Both the position numbers and the translations under genes were made by a program. From Protonemura montana (lineage: Eukaryota > Arthropoda > Insecta > Plecoptera > Nemouridae), in NCBI GenBank assembly GCA_947568835.1, contig OX387604.1:28559351-28623350 (forward strand): a stretch of 64,000 nt of DNA. The letters run 5' to 3'. The notes below the pieces were generated by a model, which worked only from the letters and a program-made list of their open reading frames with translations, was not told the DNA's origin and did not search any database. Shown here piece by piece: positions 35,184-49,610 of this stretch (positions are counted from its first letter, which is position 1; each line of letters begins with the position of its first letter).

Positions 35184-38100
35184 GCTCATGCAGCATGAAT
35201 ACAAGGAAAAGCCGGAAAATTCCTGATAATGTTTGATAAAGAAAATTGTAATAACTTGTAAGTTGAACTTTATTTACGGTCTGTTATCCTATATAAAATA
35301 ATTTATCTTGTGCTTTTTTTTTATGCTACATTTTTTGACCAAATTTATCTTTGCGAGAGTTTAAAAATTATGATTAATTTTTTACGCTTCGTCTTGACAA
35401 TTTAATAATTTCAAAATGGTGCCGGATTTTCTAAGAGTTCGTACCTTTGTGTGCATAAAATGACAGAGATGCACGAAGATATTCTGAAATGTTGATCACA
35501 TAAAAAGCCCGGTTTGAATTTAATATATCGCCTGGACACTTCTTAATAATCTTTCAATCTTCCTACCATCCAATATGAAGGAGCTTTTTCTAATCAAGAT
35601 CATACCTTTATAGCAAAGAAGTCTGTAGTTGTAATACCTAATATTTAATATATTTTGCAGATGGCGTGAAATTAAACTACGTTTGCTTCGTGACATGCTT
35701 TGAATAATCAGCTTCTGCTGCTAAGTTTGAAACATCGCATTTTTATTGGATAAGTGGAAAATTTCGGTTGCAAAAAAAGGCAGACAGGTTCTAAGCTCAG
35801 AAAATCTAGGACACCATATTACCTTGATCATATTAGCGAAAATAAACATATAAATAATAACGGGTGACATTTTATTGATTGACTTCCGATCGGTTTATCA
35901 CAAATTCAAACCTTGTTAGACAGTTTATAAACACGGGAAGAGCTTTTGAAATTTGAATTCAGCTGAGAGTTAGTCAGACGAGAATTTTCCTAATTAATCA
36001 CCCCTTGCTCTAGCCAAAGCACAAGCATTTCACATTGTTCAAATCATTTGAATATATTTCTATATTTTCTCCTTTACAACTCAATGGGTAATACGCTTTT
36101 CAATTTCCTGCGATTTGCATTATTATGCTCAACCTTTGAAAGTGCACTTCACTAATGAATTGATCGTGGAAAGGGAGAGAATTTCAATGCGTGGCAATTG
36201 GTGAGCTGCGCAAAGCTGTCATCGGAGGTTCAACACAAAGATTTGGGATCAACTGTTTTTAATGCAGCTTTGAAAGTCCAAAGTGGTCACCAATTATAAA
36301 GAAGCAGTTATCCAGCAAAAGCGGTGCGGGCTACAGTTGGTAAGTATCCTACTAGAATACAACCCGATCATCAGAGAACGTTATACATGTAGAGTTTTGC
36401 TGCTTTTTAGACTATTATGTAAAATAACCTCCATGTTTGGTTGCTAGGATACAATATGGTATACTCAGTTTGAAGCCTCGGGGAGAATTTTGTAGATTTT
36501 CATCACTCGACTGAGTTTAACGATGAAGTGAAGAATGCAAAGAAATTCCTCTTCGATCGGATTGTCGGTCTTTCTTAATGTACTGGACTATTCGACGAAA
36601 ACTGGCCTAGGTTTACTAGAACTACTAGAACTACACAAGGAAACAACACATTTTCTTTATTGTTTTCTTTGGAATTTTTTGAAAGGAAGTGCATAAAATG
36701 TCCCTTTTCTTCTCGCCCTTATAAAATCTAAGAGGACGACAGATTTTCCGTTTACTTTGGAAAACAAGCCATATTTTTGAGCTCATGGCTTTCGCTAAAC
36801 AAGTGGGTAACATTTTTCGCATTGCTACGTGGCTACAGAGGAGTCATGTCATATAATCTCAATGCGAAGGGAGAGGCCATTGAATATTTTATATTATGCT
36901 TCCTGGCGTTCCTCCGTCAACCTCCCCCTCCTCCTTCTCTATGTAACATAAGCCAGACTGACCATCCTATTTGTACCTTGGTGGCAAGAAAACACATCCA
37001 ACAGAATCTCACAGAAGAAACATGTTTTCTCCCAAGAATTGTTCCAGAACGATTGAGTTGTATGGAAGATCGCTTGTATCAATCTTATTCTTGATAAAGT
37101 CTATAGGATGGGCGAACATATTGATTTACGTTAAAAACTCCACAGATGCTATGTTTTGAAACAAGAAATTAACTCTGACCTTATTTTTGAAGAAGCAAGA
37201 CGGTTTCACTCAGAACTGCTCGGTTGAGGTCTTACTGGAAAAAGAAAACCATTCAGGTAAACAAGAAAATAGTGTTTTTAAAAACTCGAAGAAGAATAAA
37301 CACTGAAACGGGGCGAACGGAGACGCAAACTGCTGACGATTAAATACACCTATGCACCTGTATTAGAAAAGGTGCGTTTTGAGATTCTGTTTGAAATAAA
37401 ATTTAAAAATACCAAGGAATCGTTACATAAACTAAAATTGTTATGAAAAACCTTGCAAAGTAAACAACGGAAAGAGAATAATTTGTAAACTAGTCTCGTT
37501 GTTCGGTAGTAAAACCATGGTGTTTTTATATCGCTAGATTATCCCTTTTGTTCCAACGATTACAAACAAATTATGGTTCTTTAAATACAAATATTAAAAT
37601 TAAACTAGTAACAATTCGTAAGCTATCAAATGAATTTTCGCGGGAGACAACAAGGCTTCTCACACTTGTTAATGTTGGGTGGTTGAGTGGGTTGATGAGG
37701 GCAGCGTGATGAGTGGTGGTTGATGAGGGGCAGGTTGATGAGGGCAGGGGACGAGGGGTAGGAGGGGAGTTAAATGGAAGCTAATGCTTCACCATGCTGA
37801 CTTTCACCAAGGCTACGAGACAAGATAATTGTCCTTCCTGCTTCGACTCGAGACAGATAACATTCCTCCCTGATATTCTATTCCACTTTCAGAAACAGGG
37901 TGAAAATTCTACGTGGTACTCGTCCAAGATTGTCTTCTCTTGTAACCAGGAGAAAGATATCAATTTTGCATATATGCTGTTATTGTGTCACATTTGATAG
38001 GATAGCATATTTTGTCCCTTGAGTTGTGTCACTTCTTTCTCTCACAAGCATCACACATTTTAATAACCTGTTTATCTGCGAAAATATAATTATTTTTCTT

Positions 38101-38680
38101 GCGCTTAAAGTTTTATTTGGTAATTAAAGTGTTTAATCACGGGGTTTTTTTCCTTCTCATTTTTATTAATTTAGTACGTTGAAAATTGTAAGCAGCGAAG
38201 GTTCTGTGAGATCCATACAGTGGGGTTGTTGTAAACAGAAATGAAGGATGAAAGATGATGTATTAATTTACTAGCAGTCTGCAGCCAAGCAAGCGCTTTT
38301 GGAGGAACGTCTTGAAGACGGAAAGAAAATAAGACTATTCTGTAGTCGATCCAACGCTTTTCGTAGCAATATTAACAAATTCCCACCTCCTACCCGGCAA
38401 CTATGCTAACAGAATTGTTAAGTATCATGATAAATAATAAAAAAAAAACGCTTTGATTATAGCTTACAAATGAAATTCCATGATTACTTTCAATTATTTT
38501 GAGTGTGCATCAGCTAAATATTATCAAATAACCGTTCTTGAGTTTAGCAATATATTTCAGAAGATACATGAACATTGTCCAAAATAACGCGTCGTTGTAA
38601 GTAGTAGTTAGCAAGGGCTGGAGAGGGGTAGAGTGACAAAATCGAGGTGTGAATAGGTGGTGGACGGGGTGGGGGGCTAA
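35184..38680. other. unique AT-rich DNA, no gene supported
   Basis: No domain-bearing frame is visible. A G-rich imperfect repeat at about 37676-37768 (TTGATGAGGGGCAGG-like words) is the only local structure. The open frame at 36777 (105 codons) has no recognisable feature. Confidence 0.45.
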
Positions 38681-38690
38681 GCCCAGTCAT

Positions 38691-39012
38691 GTGCCCAGCT
38701 CTGTGTCCAGCTCCGTGCCCAGCTCCGTGCCCAGCTCTGTGCCCAGCTCCATGCCCAGCTCCATGCCCAGCTCCGTGCCCAGCTCCATGCCCAGCTCCGT
38801 GCCCAGCTCTGTGCCCAGCTCTGTGCCCAGCTCTGTGCCCAGCTCTGTGCCCAGCTCTGTGCCCAGCTCCGTGCCCAGCTCCGTGCCCAGCTCCGTGCCC
38901 AGCTCTGTGCCCAGCTCTGTGCCCAGCTCTGTGCCCAGCTCCATGCCCAGCTCCGTGCCCAGCTCTGTGCCCAGCTCCGTGCCCAGCTCTGTGCCCAGCT
39001 CTGTGCCCAGCC
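38691..39012. repeat. 12-bp minisatellite GTGCCCAGCTCY (about 27 copies)
   Basis: Dodecamers alternate irregularly between CTCTGTG, CTCCGTG and CTCCATG forms. All frames remain open (VPSS, CPAP and ELGT peptides) because 12 is a multiple of three; I do not call a gene. Confidence 0.95.
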
Positions 39013-41660
39013 TGGATGTACGAGGAACGCTATCGACCGACAAGGTCTATACCAATTTCGTTCACGATCGAAACCAGAGCTAATGGGGCGAAGCCATGAG
39101 TCGTGAAATATTCCACAAAATTGGCTATTAACGGGAAGAAGCTAAACTGATGCTACGATCAGTAGGTTAGTGACTCACGAGGCATGCAGGAAGTGATTGC
39201 TTACTTATAAACCGAACGATTTATCCGTGTTAAGTGATCAAAAGAAGAATTCAACGTTTTTTTTTCGAAGAGAGATTTTGGTATTTCTGAAATGCTTTTT
39301 TTATGCGTGAAATGTTAGGAAACGTTGATGCGTTCCTTCATTTTTTAATTACACCCAAAACGAATGATAACATAAATGCATTGTGCTCAAGTTTGCTGCC
39401 ATCTATGGTACATAAAATGTATGCAACAGAGGTTTTATAAAGTTATCCATTTTGGTGCAGGGGTCTGGTGTCTTTTGTGGAATTGCAGAGCGAGAAAGCG
39501 CCATGAAAGTTCATTAATTAGTTAACTAAACACAACAATAAGCCTGTATACTTTGCTGGAGGTGATGGGGTGGGGTTGTGGGTGCTTTTTGGGGTATGCG
39601 ATAGAATGAGACGCGTGGGTGTAGGGTGGGAGGACCCTGAGTGTTTGGGTATTAAAAACTAATTTATAAGCTCCTTAGCGTGAGAATTCTAAGTCTATGG
39701 TTAATCGATAAAATATCGTTTGTTTCCTTGTATAATGGTAAGCATGGTACAATTAGAACGTGCTGGAGAGTTTCAGTATGGTATTAGCATTATCAAGCGT
39801 ATTGGCACAAAAGATCTACCCCCGGCTTCATATAGAAACTCACACAAAATGCATCGTCATTCTGCAAAAGTTAATTTCCCCAACTAAAAAAATGTGTTTG
39901 ATAATAAAACACCAAATAAAATGTGAGCATACGAAGGATATTTACGAATTATACCCGCAGGCTACAACTAGCTGCCCCATTTACACTATGTTTTATATTT
40001 GCAATTGCTCTTATGATTGTTTCTTTTCCATTTTATCAATTTTGCAATATTGCGCTATATGACAGACAAATACTAGAAAATGTTGGAAAACTCAGCGTGG
40101 AAACGCGGGAACTATTATTGTTCCTTATATTGCATTCGCTTCGCTTGTTGCAGGTTGCTCTGCTGTACTGTAGTTCTTGGGTAGACTCTAGCGTCCAAAT
40201 AGGCCATAACCTGACTTACGGTCTCATATAGAGCCAATGCTTGCTGCCCGCCCCTCGGTTGCCTTGGGTTATATCTTGGGTGACCTAGGGCCCTCAATTT
40301 CCACAACGTTATCTTCCCATAGGTCTGCCATAGCAGCTACCCACACCACGGCTACCCTCTATGCTTTAATACGTCTACGTACATTGCCAATACAGAACCG
40401 TGTTATGTATTATAGTGGAGTTTGCTCAAATAGGGTTATGTTTCTCCATCAAACCTTCGCGAGACGCGGTGGACTGTTTACCACGCTTGTTCTCATGAAA
40501 GAAAAATTATAATTTTGCTTATTTACATATTATTCTCTTTGAACCCATGTCATCTAATTGTGTTTGATTAATTTTTAATTATGTTTTGATTCCGTGAGCT
40601 TAAGTGGCGTCGTACTGAAATAGGTGGAACGGAATCAGGGATGATTCAGTCGATATTCTAGGAAAAATCCAGTAACCAAAAAAACCGATGGTTGCAGTTA
40701 TTAAAAAAAAAACGCAATATTTTGCGTTTATCAGCGAATTTCATTAATTGAAATGTGGGTATACGCTCAATTGAAAAACAAAATGTAGGTATACGCTACG
40801 CTGTATTCCCGCGTATATGCAGGATTACACCACTACTTAAAATTGAGGAAATTGAATTGAGTTTTTATGTTAGGAATAACTGGGTCGCTTTCCCCCAAAG
40901 GAATTCTGTTCTCTGAATTCAAACAGAACCATTTATTGCAGTTTTCCCATTATACAACCTTCCTGCGGCCTAAACTTTTGATGCGTGTATTTTGATTGCG
41001 AAATGCCTTTGTGTCACACCCAGAGTTCACTGCATCAAATATTAATTCAGCTGAAAACTTTTAATGGCATGAATCTGATACACGAGTTTTTCTAATTTGA
41101 TGCATCCGTTGAACAGAATGTATAGTTTATTAAAGTGAAACTTCGATGTCAATATGATAGTATTATATATAATACATATTCCACTGGCAATATATTCCTA
41201 ATTTAAATACGGAACAGCAAAATCGTAGCGCATTCAATGATATTACAGCAAATGAGTAGTGACCAGAGTTGCAATAATCCCACACTAATCTCTCAACTCG
41301 CTGTGGGTGCTCTATACATGTAACCATGTCCAACCACCTCCTAAATCCCAGATTTTAGGGTTGCGCCAATTGCTACAGAAAATTACTATACTAATTGATA
41401 GGATACAATTCAATTTGTTTCAACTCCAATTCATTAAAAAAAATCACACATTTTTGGCCAATTAAAACGCGTGACTTTGCATGAAAGCTTTACTTCGGTT
41501 CCCGAATTCCGTTTACAAAGTATGTGAGCAAAATCAAGCATTGATTTGGACATTTTGTTTTTCACGTTACACAAGTTTTGTAAAGTAATACAATCCTGGA
41601 ATGATGCATTCGCTAATTTCTTTTCTTGCATATCCTCCAAGCAGTATCCCGCGCCGCCCC
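39013..41660. other. unique DNA, no gene supported
   Basis: Overlapping open frames of about 100 codons at 39760-40231 lack any family signature. Nothing else is recognised. Confidence 0.45.
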
Positions 41661-41735
41661 GTAGAAGACCCTTATGTTCCGAAGCCGGGACTCAGGCTTC
41701 GTGGCCGTAGGTTTCACCGCTGAGCTAAATGGAGG
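41660..41735 (-). other. degenerate tRNA-like segment (possible SINE head)
   Basis: On the minus strand TTTAGCTCAGCGGTGAA fits a Pol III A box (TRGCNNAGYNGG). About 30 bases on, GAAGCCTGAGTCCCGGCTTC resembles a T-arm with a 6-bp stem but a poor B box. No full cloverleaf with a normal D arm could be drawn, so a functional tRNA is unlikely. Confidence 0.3.
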
Positions 41736-44700
41736 ATGAACACTTAGTAAGAGGATGAACCCATTCGATTCAGTGGTCACGAAATACGCCACGAAAGCAC
41801 CCAACTATTTCAACCCATGAAAACAGCATTGAACGGTCGGGTTGCCAGCAAAATCACGTTATACATTATTACTCAATATCTACCGTTCTAAGTACTTAGG
41901 ATTTGCAATTTTATAAAGAATTCACTTAGTAAAATCCTGTTCACAGTAATTATCATCGTTCTTCTCTTGATAATTTCTAAGATATTTTGTGAATGCTGGG
42001 GAGGTATTTTCATCATCAGATATTTTATTGTTTTGATTAACAAAACCGGAGAGTTTTTGTGATTACATTTTCTATCTAACGCAAAAAAATGCACTCGTGT
42101 GGTTAAAATCATCATCTTCAATTAATTAACTAATGTCTAGAAAATTTGCATTAAAATGTTTAATATGATGAGATTCTTTTCCGCGCTTTTCTTAATGGAA
42201 TTTGAGAAATACTTGTATGTTTTCATAAATATAGTTGAAGTTAAATATTCTAGCATGCCATCAAAACGCTTGCATTCTGTGTAATAGAAGCCACTATTTT
42301 CCGCCAGCCGTTGCAGGCATAAACTGCCATCTGATCATCTGATCAACTGATTAAGAAGTGAAAACTTGCCTCGCCATTCAAACAATAATCTTTTCATTCC
42401 TTCAAATTCGAGGGTCGATTTGAGACTAGAACAAATCAATGTCAGGGAAAATACGCGTTTTTTCAACGGCAATGTTTTTCAATTCGTTTTTGACCAGGAA
42501 GTTTGTTTTCAAAAAGGTATTTTTTTCCAAGCATTTAAGTGAAAAAGGATGCTCAAGTCGTCAGTTTATGCTCCTCTTGTTAATCGTAATTAAAAATGTG
42601 CAAATGCAGTGACACGTTTCCTGCGGCTTGTCTTCTCAAAACTAAGGGCTGTGCCAAGAAGACCTCCTCCCATTCCACCAACCCATCACACTTAACAACG
42701 GTCCACCCACTGCATTCAACGAATTTCACCAATGTTTAAGGAACATGATAATATGTTTGCAGTAAGGTTAATATTCCTTCAATTCTCGTTAGTTTTAATA
42801 TGGAGGATAACGCCTTATGCACACAAAATGTATAATGAGTTTCAACAGTAAAATTAAATTCTGTGTGTATCTCATGAGATCCAGACCTGCGCCATCTTTG
42901 ATCCTTTGAGATAGTGATGATAATCTCACTGATGTGAGAGCACAAAGCACGTGCTCCAGGAAGATATGCATATTGCACATCAATTCCTAGGGTACAGGAC
43001 TAAAAAAATGTGCAGCCGTCAACAAACCTCCAATGTTAAAGGAATCGATTTTTAAAATTACAAGAATAAACATGATATGGTAGGAGGACGATCAGTTTAC
43101 AGCTAGAGCAGCACCTTCCCGTTTCTTTGCAGCGATAGAAAAACGTGAAGTAAAGAGATTTTAGAGAACATTTTACGAGATCGTGGTATCTTTCTCTTCC
43201 ATCCACTCTTAAATGTACTTTGACAATCAGGTGTAATCCTAATTCTTTGACGTTTCATGTTCAAAGAAAAGAGGTTCGTTCTAGCTCTTTAACGCGCACA
43301 AGACTTGACGCTTTTAGTCCTACTACCACCACCATCACTATCACTCACAATACACTTTGGGGTTGGACGGGGGCACTAACCTTACTTGAAGACAAAAGTT
43401 GACCCAGTGAATGGAATGGTAAGAAAATAGAATTAACGAGATGGATGTAAAGCAGCATTGAAAACGTGATAAAGCACAATACAATGTGGCGACAATCTAT
43501 TTTAATGAAAAGACTTTTGTGTCAAAATATTGTCAAAATGATTTATGTGGCAGTTTTTAAGCATGGTGTTTTTTCACTTTTTTTTTAAGAAGTTTGATGA
43601 TGACGAAGAGATGAAACCCTTTCTCACGGTTTATCTATCGGAGCGTTATGCATGTCTTGATGAGCTCGTACACATATTTACTGAGTCAATACCATGTCAG
43701 TATTTTTAATCAAAATGCAATATGCTCATAGTTTGTAGCACTTTTACATTTTAACAATTTTTGAGCTTTTCTGCAAACGGAAGTAGCCACCAAAAACAAC
43801 CCTTTTAGAAAAGCTTCGCAAAAATTGCACGTAACTGCTAAGTGAATATTCCCCTAATGAGGTCGATTAAAAGCAGGTCACGTGAAAGCATTCATAAATA
43901 GCAAGGACTAAAAGCAGGGATTTAAGCTGCGTGGTAACTGGTAGGTATGTAATTGCTGGCTGGTGTTCCGTGCAGAAACAGACCATGTTGTAGGAACGAT
44001 CGCAGAAAAACAAGCGCTCTATTCTAATAAAAAGTGCGTTATTTTTGCTGTTAATTTTTTCTTCCTTTCTTTTTAAATGGTAAGTGGGCATAGGGTAAAT
44101 GAGCGTAGCAGGTTATTTCTCACATTGCCTTTGTGTTTGCAGCGGAAATCCTGTAAAATCGACAAATTTACAGTGAAACAGTTTCGTAGGAGTAACAAAT
44201 GCACACACACTTTTCATCCATGGTATCTTCAAGCCCACTGGTACCATGACCATGCTCTCAACTACAGTACACTGCGTGTGCATTTTGTGCTATTTAACTA
44301 AACCTAAATCCTAATAGCAAATGGCGATACCCCGGGAAGGGAATAGCGGGGAGAATTTATCTGGTTAATCTGCTGACCACCCTATGCTCAACTTTATAAT
44401 GAACATTTGAATTGCTGCTGAGTTCGGTGTTTCTGTGTGCGCTCTCCATCCATTTAGTACCCTACTATACATGTCCCGAGAATAATATAACATAATGGTA
44501 TGATTCTGGGGACCACTTAAAAACACAACATAGTATATTATCCGCTCTATATAGATAGATAAGGATACAGGTTTAATTAAAATAGCAGCACCATCATACA
44601 ATTCCAAGCAGCCGCTAGCAGTCATTTTTTATTTACATACACGATGCAACTTTTCTAAAGCTAGAATTTCACCAAGTTACATTTCTAAGGTGGTTTGTTC

Positions 44701-45070
44701 GATTAGCTGAAAGCTTAGTATAGAAACATCTTGACATTTTTTTCTTTTCGCTAAGCTAGGAAATAGATGAAAGTTCGTATCCACTGCTTTGTAGCCGTAA
44801 GTATTTCAAAAACCGTTGAACTTCGCTTAAAATGGAGAGAATTGAATGAGGTTACATTGGTAAGAAATCTATCACTGTGGTTCCTTATACCGTTGATAAG
44901 TCATGAAAATAACACTGTACTAACTGGACCTGTTAAAAGTTTATAAATATTAAATCACTTGATTTCCTCTCGTGTGTCCCTTAAGGAATGCTCGAATTAG
45001 ACTTACAGAATTACATTTTCTGTTATAAAATCTTTAAATATCGTATCACTGCAAAGTCTTACCGTAACCG
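41736..45070. other. unique AT-rich DNA, no gene supported
   Basis: Only short open frames without recognisable features. Confidence 0.45.
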
Positions 45071-45074
45071 TTAA

Positions 45075-45476
45075 TACACCTGTCAAGCAAAAAGCAAAAG
45101 CAGAAAGGTGTCAAACATTGTGGAAACCCATGGGCATATATTGAGAGGCAACATGGAAATAAACCTAATTGCGACGAATTGCGCTGACAAAGGCCCGCTC
45201 TATGTGGGGGTTTGCCTCTTCAATAAACTACCCGCTGTCCTGAAGTCGACATTGAACGACCAAAACTTTAAGGACAAACTGTTCAATTTCCTTATAAGTA
45301 ATTGTTTTTACAGTTTAAAGGAATTTTTAAACTATAAGTTAACATCAGTTAATGAATAATTGTATACTGTATTTTAATTGTAATTGTAATTGTATATTTT
45401 AATGACTCACCCAATATTACAGTGTAATTCAATTTGGAGCAATAAAAATTATTATTATTATTATTATTATTATTAA
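45075..45476 (+). mobile_element. 3' end of a non-LTR retrotransposon (5'-truncated LINE)
   Basis: A coding tail is followed by a short 3' UTR (with a TTGTAATTGTAATTG repeat) and an (ATT)n tail at 45449-45476. The 5' edge is not defined; only the last part of the RT-bearing ORF remains. Confidence 0.7.
45108..45359 (+). pseudogene. C-terminal fragment of a LINE reverse transcriptase ORF
   Basis: The last 83 residues of an ORF2-type protein. GPLYVGVCLFNKLPAVLKS followed by FKDKLFNFLI and CFYSLKEFL match the pattern at the extreme C-terminus of jockey/CR1-like elements (LFNKLP...FK..L..FL....FYS..EFL). It has no start codon of its own (it enters at GTG, 45108) and lacks endonuclease and RT domains, so it is dead. 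Family placement is from memory of the pattern. Confidence 0.7.
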
Positions 45477-45517
45477 AGTCGTTCTATTCCTAATTGACAG
45501 TTTGATGGCAAGTGATG

Positions 45518-46453
45518 GGATGTAACCGGATGTAACCGGATGCTCCGGATGTAACCGGATGCTCCGGATGTAACCGGATGTAACCGGATGCTCCGGATGT
45601 AACCGGATGTAACCGGATGTAACCGGATGTAACAGGATGTAACCGGATGCTCCGGATGTAACCGGATATAACCGGATGTAACCGGATGCTCTGGATGTAA
45701 CCGGATGCTCCGGATGTAACAGGATGTAACCGGATGTAACCGGATGTAACCGGATGCTCCGGATGTAACAGGATGTAACCGGATTCTCCGGATGTAACCG
45801 GATGCTCCGGATGCTCAGGATGTAACCGGATGTAACCGGATGTAACCAGATGTAACCGGATGCTCCGGATGTAACCGGATGTAACCGGATGTAACCGGAT
45901 GTAACCGGATGTCACCGGATGTCACCGGATGTAACTGGATGTAGCCGGATGTCACCGGATGTAACCGGATGCTCCGGATGTAACCGGATGCTCCGGATGT
46001 AACCGGATGCTCCGGATGTAACCGGATGTAACCGGATGTAACCGGATGCTCCGGATGTAACCGGATGTAACCGGATGTCACCGGATGTAACCGGATGTAA
46101 CCGGATGCTCCGGATGTAACCGGATGCTCCGGATTTAACCGGATGCTCCGGATGTAACCGGATGCTCAGGATGGAACCGGATGCTCCGGATGGAACCGGA
46201 TGCTCCGGATGGAACCGGATGCTCCGGATGTAACCGGATGCTCCTGATGTAATCGGATGTAACCGGATGTAACCGGATGTAACCGGATGTAACCGGGTGT
46301 AACCGGATGCTCCGGATGTAACCGGATGTTTCCGGATGTAACCGGATGGAACTGGATGGAACCGGATGGAACCGGATGCTCCGGATGTAACCGGATGTAA
46401 CCGGATGTAACCGGATGTAACCGGATGTAACTGGATGTAACCGGATGTAACCG
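45518..46453. repeat. two-word minisatellite: GGATGTAACC and GGATGCTCC
   Basis: About 95 units. Ten-base GGATGTAACC and nine-base GGATGCTCC words are mixed in irregular order, with rarer GGATGGAACC and GGATGTCACC. Mixed 9/10-bp spacing keeps shifting frame, so minus-strand frames of 88-217 codons (HPVTSGYIR and HPEHPV) are read-through, not genes. Confidence 0.93.
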
Positions 46454-49337
46454 TTTCAAGTTGATGTCGTAAAAAAGAAATCGTCCATGAAACTCCCAAG
46501 GTCAGGGTGTAGACTGACCTTGAATCTTGCAAGGTCGTGCAATCTTGTTGCCATGACAACAGCACTGATCACCGAATCAATAAATCGCAATACCGAATAA
46601 ATCTTAATAACATAATCTTTAAGAAAGGAACATACGGAAGTGCAAATTAATTGAGGTCATTTTGTGCTATACATCTAAATAAAATACCTTTCATAATTTT
46701 CAACTATGGATAAATGATATTTTCACGATTATCGGAGAGGACCGAGTTGACCAAAACACAATCCAATCTCTTGATTATTTCAAGCAGTTATGTTTCTAGA
46801 AAATTGATCCACATTACACAACAAATATTTTTCACATTAAATTCAGACCAAAGTTCCCCAACTTCTTGAATGATCAATATAAGTGGCAAGTGCTAGCTTT
46901 TGTCAAGCAACCTCGAAAGATTGAATTGAAAATAATGTTACATAACGATCCTACGGATCTTGTATTGCAGAACTTTTAAAGCGGCAGAACTTTTGGACCT
47001 AGTCGTACACAATATCAGCAACTAGCTCATTTTTAGCTCTACTTTTGGGGCTTAAATTCAATTCCACATCGCCCCCACCCCTTCCTATCGCCTATTGAGC
47101 TCCAAAAAAAGTGTTGCCCTGTGAAAAGTTTCTATTTTGTCAGCTCTCGACGGAAATTTCCTTCAGCCATTTCTGATCATTGCTTCCACAGATTTGTTCG
47201 AAAATCATTTGATCAAAATAACAACAAGAAAAAAGAACCAAAGGAGACAAGTTCATTTCTATGCGTGTTCTTTTGAAATTAGATTTAAGTAAATAATATG
47301 TTACCTCATCAGTAATATGTTTGCAAGTGCTTAAATGTTTCACATTAGACAGGTATTCACAGTGTTCAGTTCTCAACGTGGAAATACAGAGTTTTGTATT
47401 CCTGCGGCTTCTCTGAATGCGTTTACCTCAATTCCAAGAAGCTTAAAATGAAAGCTTAACTATAACTAGAAATGTGTAGTGTTTACTATATGCCGTATAA
47501 CTCATTCAATGCTGAGCACCTGACAGAATTACTTTATTACTTTGATTATATCCTCTATGTGTACAACTACTTACCACTGTGATTAAATCCGGAATTTGGC
47601 ATAGGGAGGAACTAGCGTCATAGGAACAATGAATATGTAGCAATTACTTTGAAGCTTTATCAGGCTTCATCAGGCTTCATCAAGTACAAGAGATACTCAC
47701 TTATTGTGAATATAACAAATATCTTGGAAATATTTTATGTATTGTACTAATATTTTAAAATAAAGTGTACTTTTACATTTTCTGCGATCACTTTTTTTAA
47801 AGATAAAGAATTACTGCAATTTTCAGTTGCAAAGCTTTATTTTTGAAGCCAAGTACGATTTTACATTAATAACGAAAAAATACTTTCCGTAATTGCAATC
47901 TGGCTGAGCATCTGTCTGACTAGCTCAATTGTTGGATAATAATTCAAGGGGAAATAATTCTTTTGATTTCAGCCTCATTTTTGAAGAGACTTTCTGGTCG
48001 TACTGATACGGTAAGAATACTAGAAATCGAGTAAATTTCGATTGATTTTATTAAAAATTTATTAAACAACGCTTTCTTCGAAGTATTTTCTCCATACGAC
48101 AATATTGACCCGCCAAAAATGTACCCGTTAAAATGAGAAAAACACGCAAGAAAAGAAACAACAATTTTGAAAAGAAACCCTTGATTCTTACAAACCATGT
48201 TCTTTATCTACAATATAATCGAGTATTATGGTTTTTACCTCAAAAGTAGGGCCATGATACCTCTGCAAAGTTTCATCGGTTTCTTAAATTTAAAATTTTA
48301 TTTTCCCTTACCATACTTCTCAACAAAACAAAACAAAATTCTCCCTCCCACTTGATTTTTTTCAAAACGCTTATATCAAGGGAATTATTTAGCCAACAGG
48401 AGAAATACTTCTCAGCAACTTTTTATTTGACAACGTCTTAAAACCTATCATTATGTCTGTCTTTTTAGTTATTTTCTAACAGCGTGAAAACGCTCTCATT
48501 GAATGAGGCTTGAAAAGTACCACAACATTGAAACATTTTAAGATTATTTAAACTTGATATACTTGCCAACAATCAAAACTACCCGGGTAGTTTCAAAACA
48601 ATCAAATTACAATTGATCCAGTGAATTTCAAGTGAACATTTTGAAGGGAATGTGATCTAAATTGAAATTAATAAATCATAAACCGATATTAACGTCCATG
48701 GGAAAGAAATTGTAAAATCAAGCTGTGGGAAGAGAAGAGAAGCTAGAAATGTGTTAACATTTGATATGAAACTCTCCCCCTTGACTGACTCAGTAAACTA
48801 TGCGTTAACTCAAGTCAGTTTACTCGAGTTCCTACAAGCCGTGGGCCGAACTTGGAGTTCAAAATTCATCGGGCAGCTTGACATTTTCAGTCCTCCATCG
48901 AATGGCAGCGAGAGGGAGTTTCTCCCCCCTCCCCACCCTCTCCAGCCACATGGGAGGAGGAGGCGTTGTCACGCTTAAAAATCAGCCTTTTCAGCAGAAA
49001 ACAGTCACACGAAGGAATTCCAGGCTGACTGAGTCTAACTGAGACAACTGTCCTTTTCTAGATTGCCTTTTTCGCTCATTTTTGACATGAAAAGCGTTTA
49101 AAAAGCGCTATGAACTATATCTTGCATGACAATTGACTTCATCAATAAAAATGCCAAAATCAATGAGTCGGGACAACCGGGACTTTACCATAGGAGTGCA
49201 GGGCAGCTCCCACAAGCTCCCACGTCGACATAGCAGGCCAGTTTTTTCAGCAATAGAAGGACATTTTGAACCACCTGTCTGAAGAAGACTGACAGGTCTC
49301 CCGCAGATTGTATTTCAAGCGTGTGTTAAGCAGCCTC
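46454..49337. other. unique AT-rich DNA, no gene supported
   Basis: A small triplication of CATCAGGCTT lies near 47660. No coding feature is recognised. Confidence 0.45.
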
Positions 49338-49610
49338 CTGCCATCCCTGCCATCCCTGCCATCCCTGCCATCCCTGCCATCCCCGCCATCCCTGCCATCC
49401 CTGCCATCCCTGCCATCCCTGCCATCCCTGCCATCCCTGCCATCCCTGCCATCCCCGCCATCCCTGCCATCCCTGCCATCCCTGCCATCCCTGCCATCCC
49501 TGCCACTGCCATCCCTGCCATCCCTGCCATCCCTACCATCCCTGCCATCCCTGCCATCCCTGCCATCCCTGCCATCCCTGCCATCCCCGCCATCCCTGCT
49601 ATCCCCGCCT
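49338..49610. repeat. 9-bp minisatellite CCATCCCTG (about 30 copies)
   Basis: Pure nonamer array with a few CCATCCCCG units and one partial unit (TGCCACTGCC) at about 49500. The strands translate to LPS or MAG repeats; not called as genes. Confidence 0.95.

Noticed and set aside
45518-46453. Telomere-like repeat
   Set aside because: The GGATGTAACC and GGATGCTCC words are not a known telomeric form (such as TTAGG or TTAGGG), and the array is internal with unique DNA on both sides.
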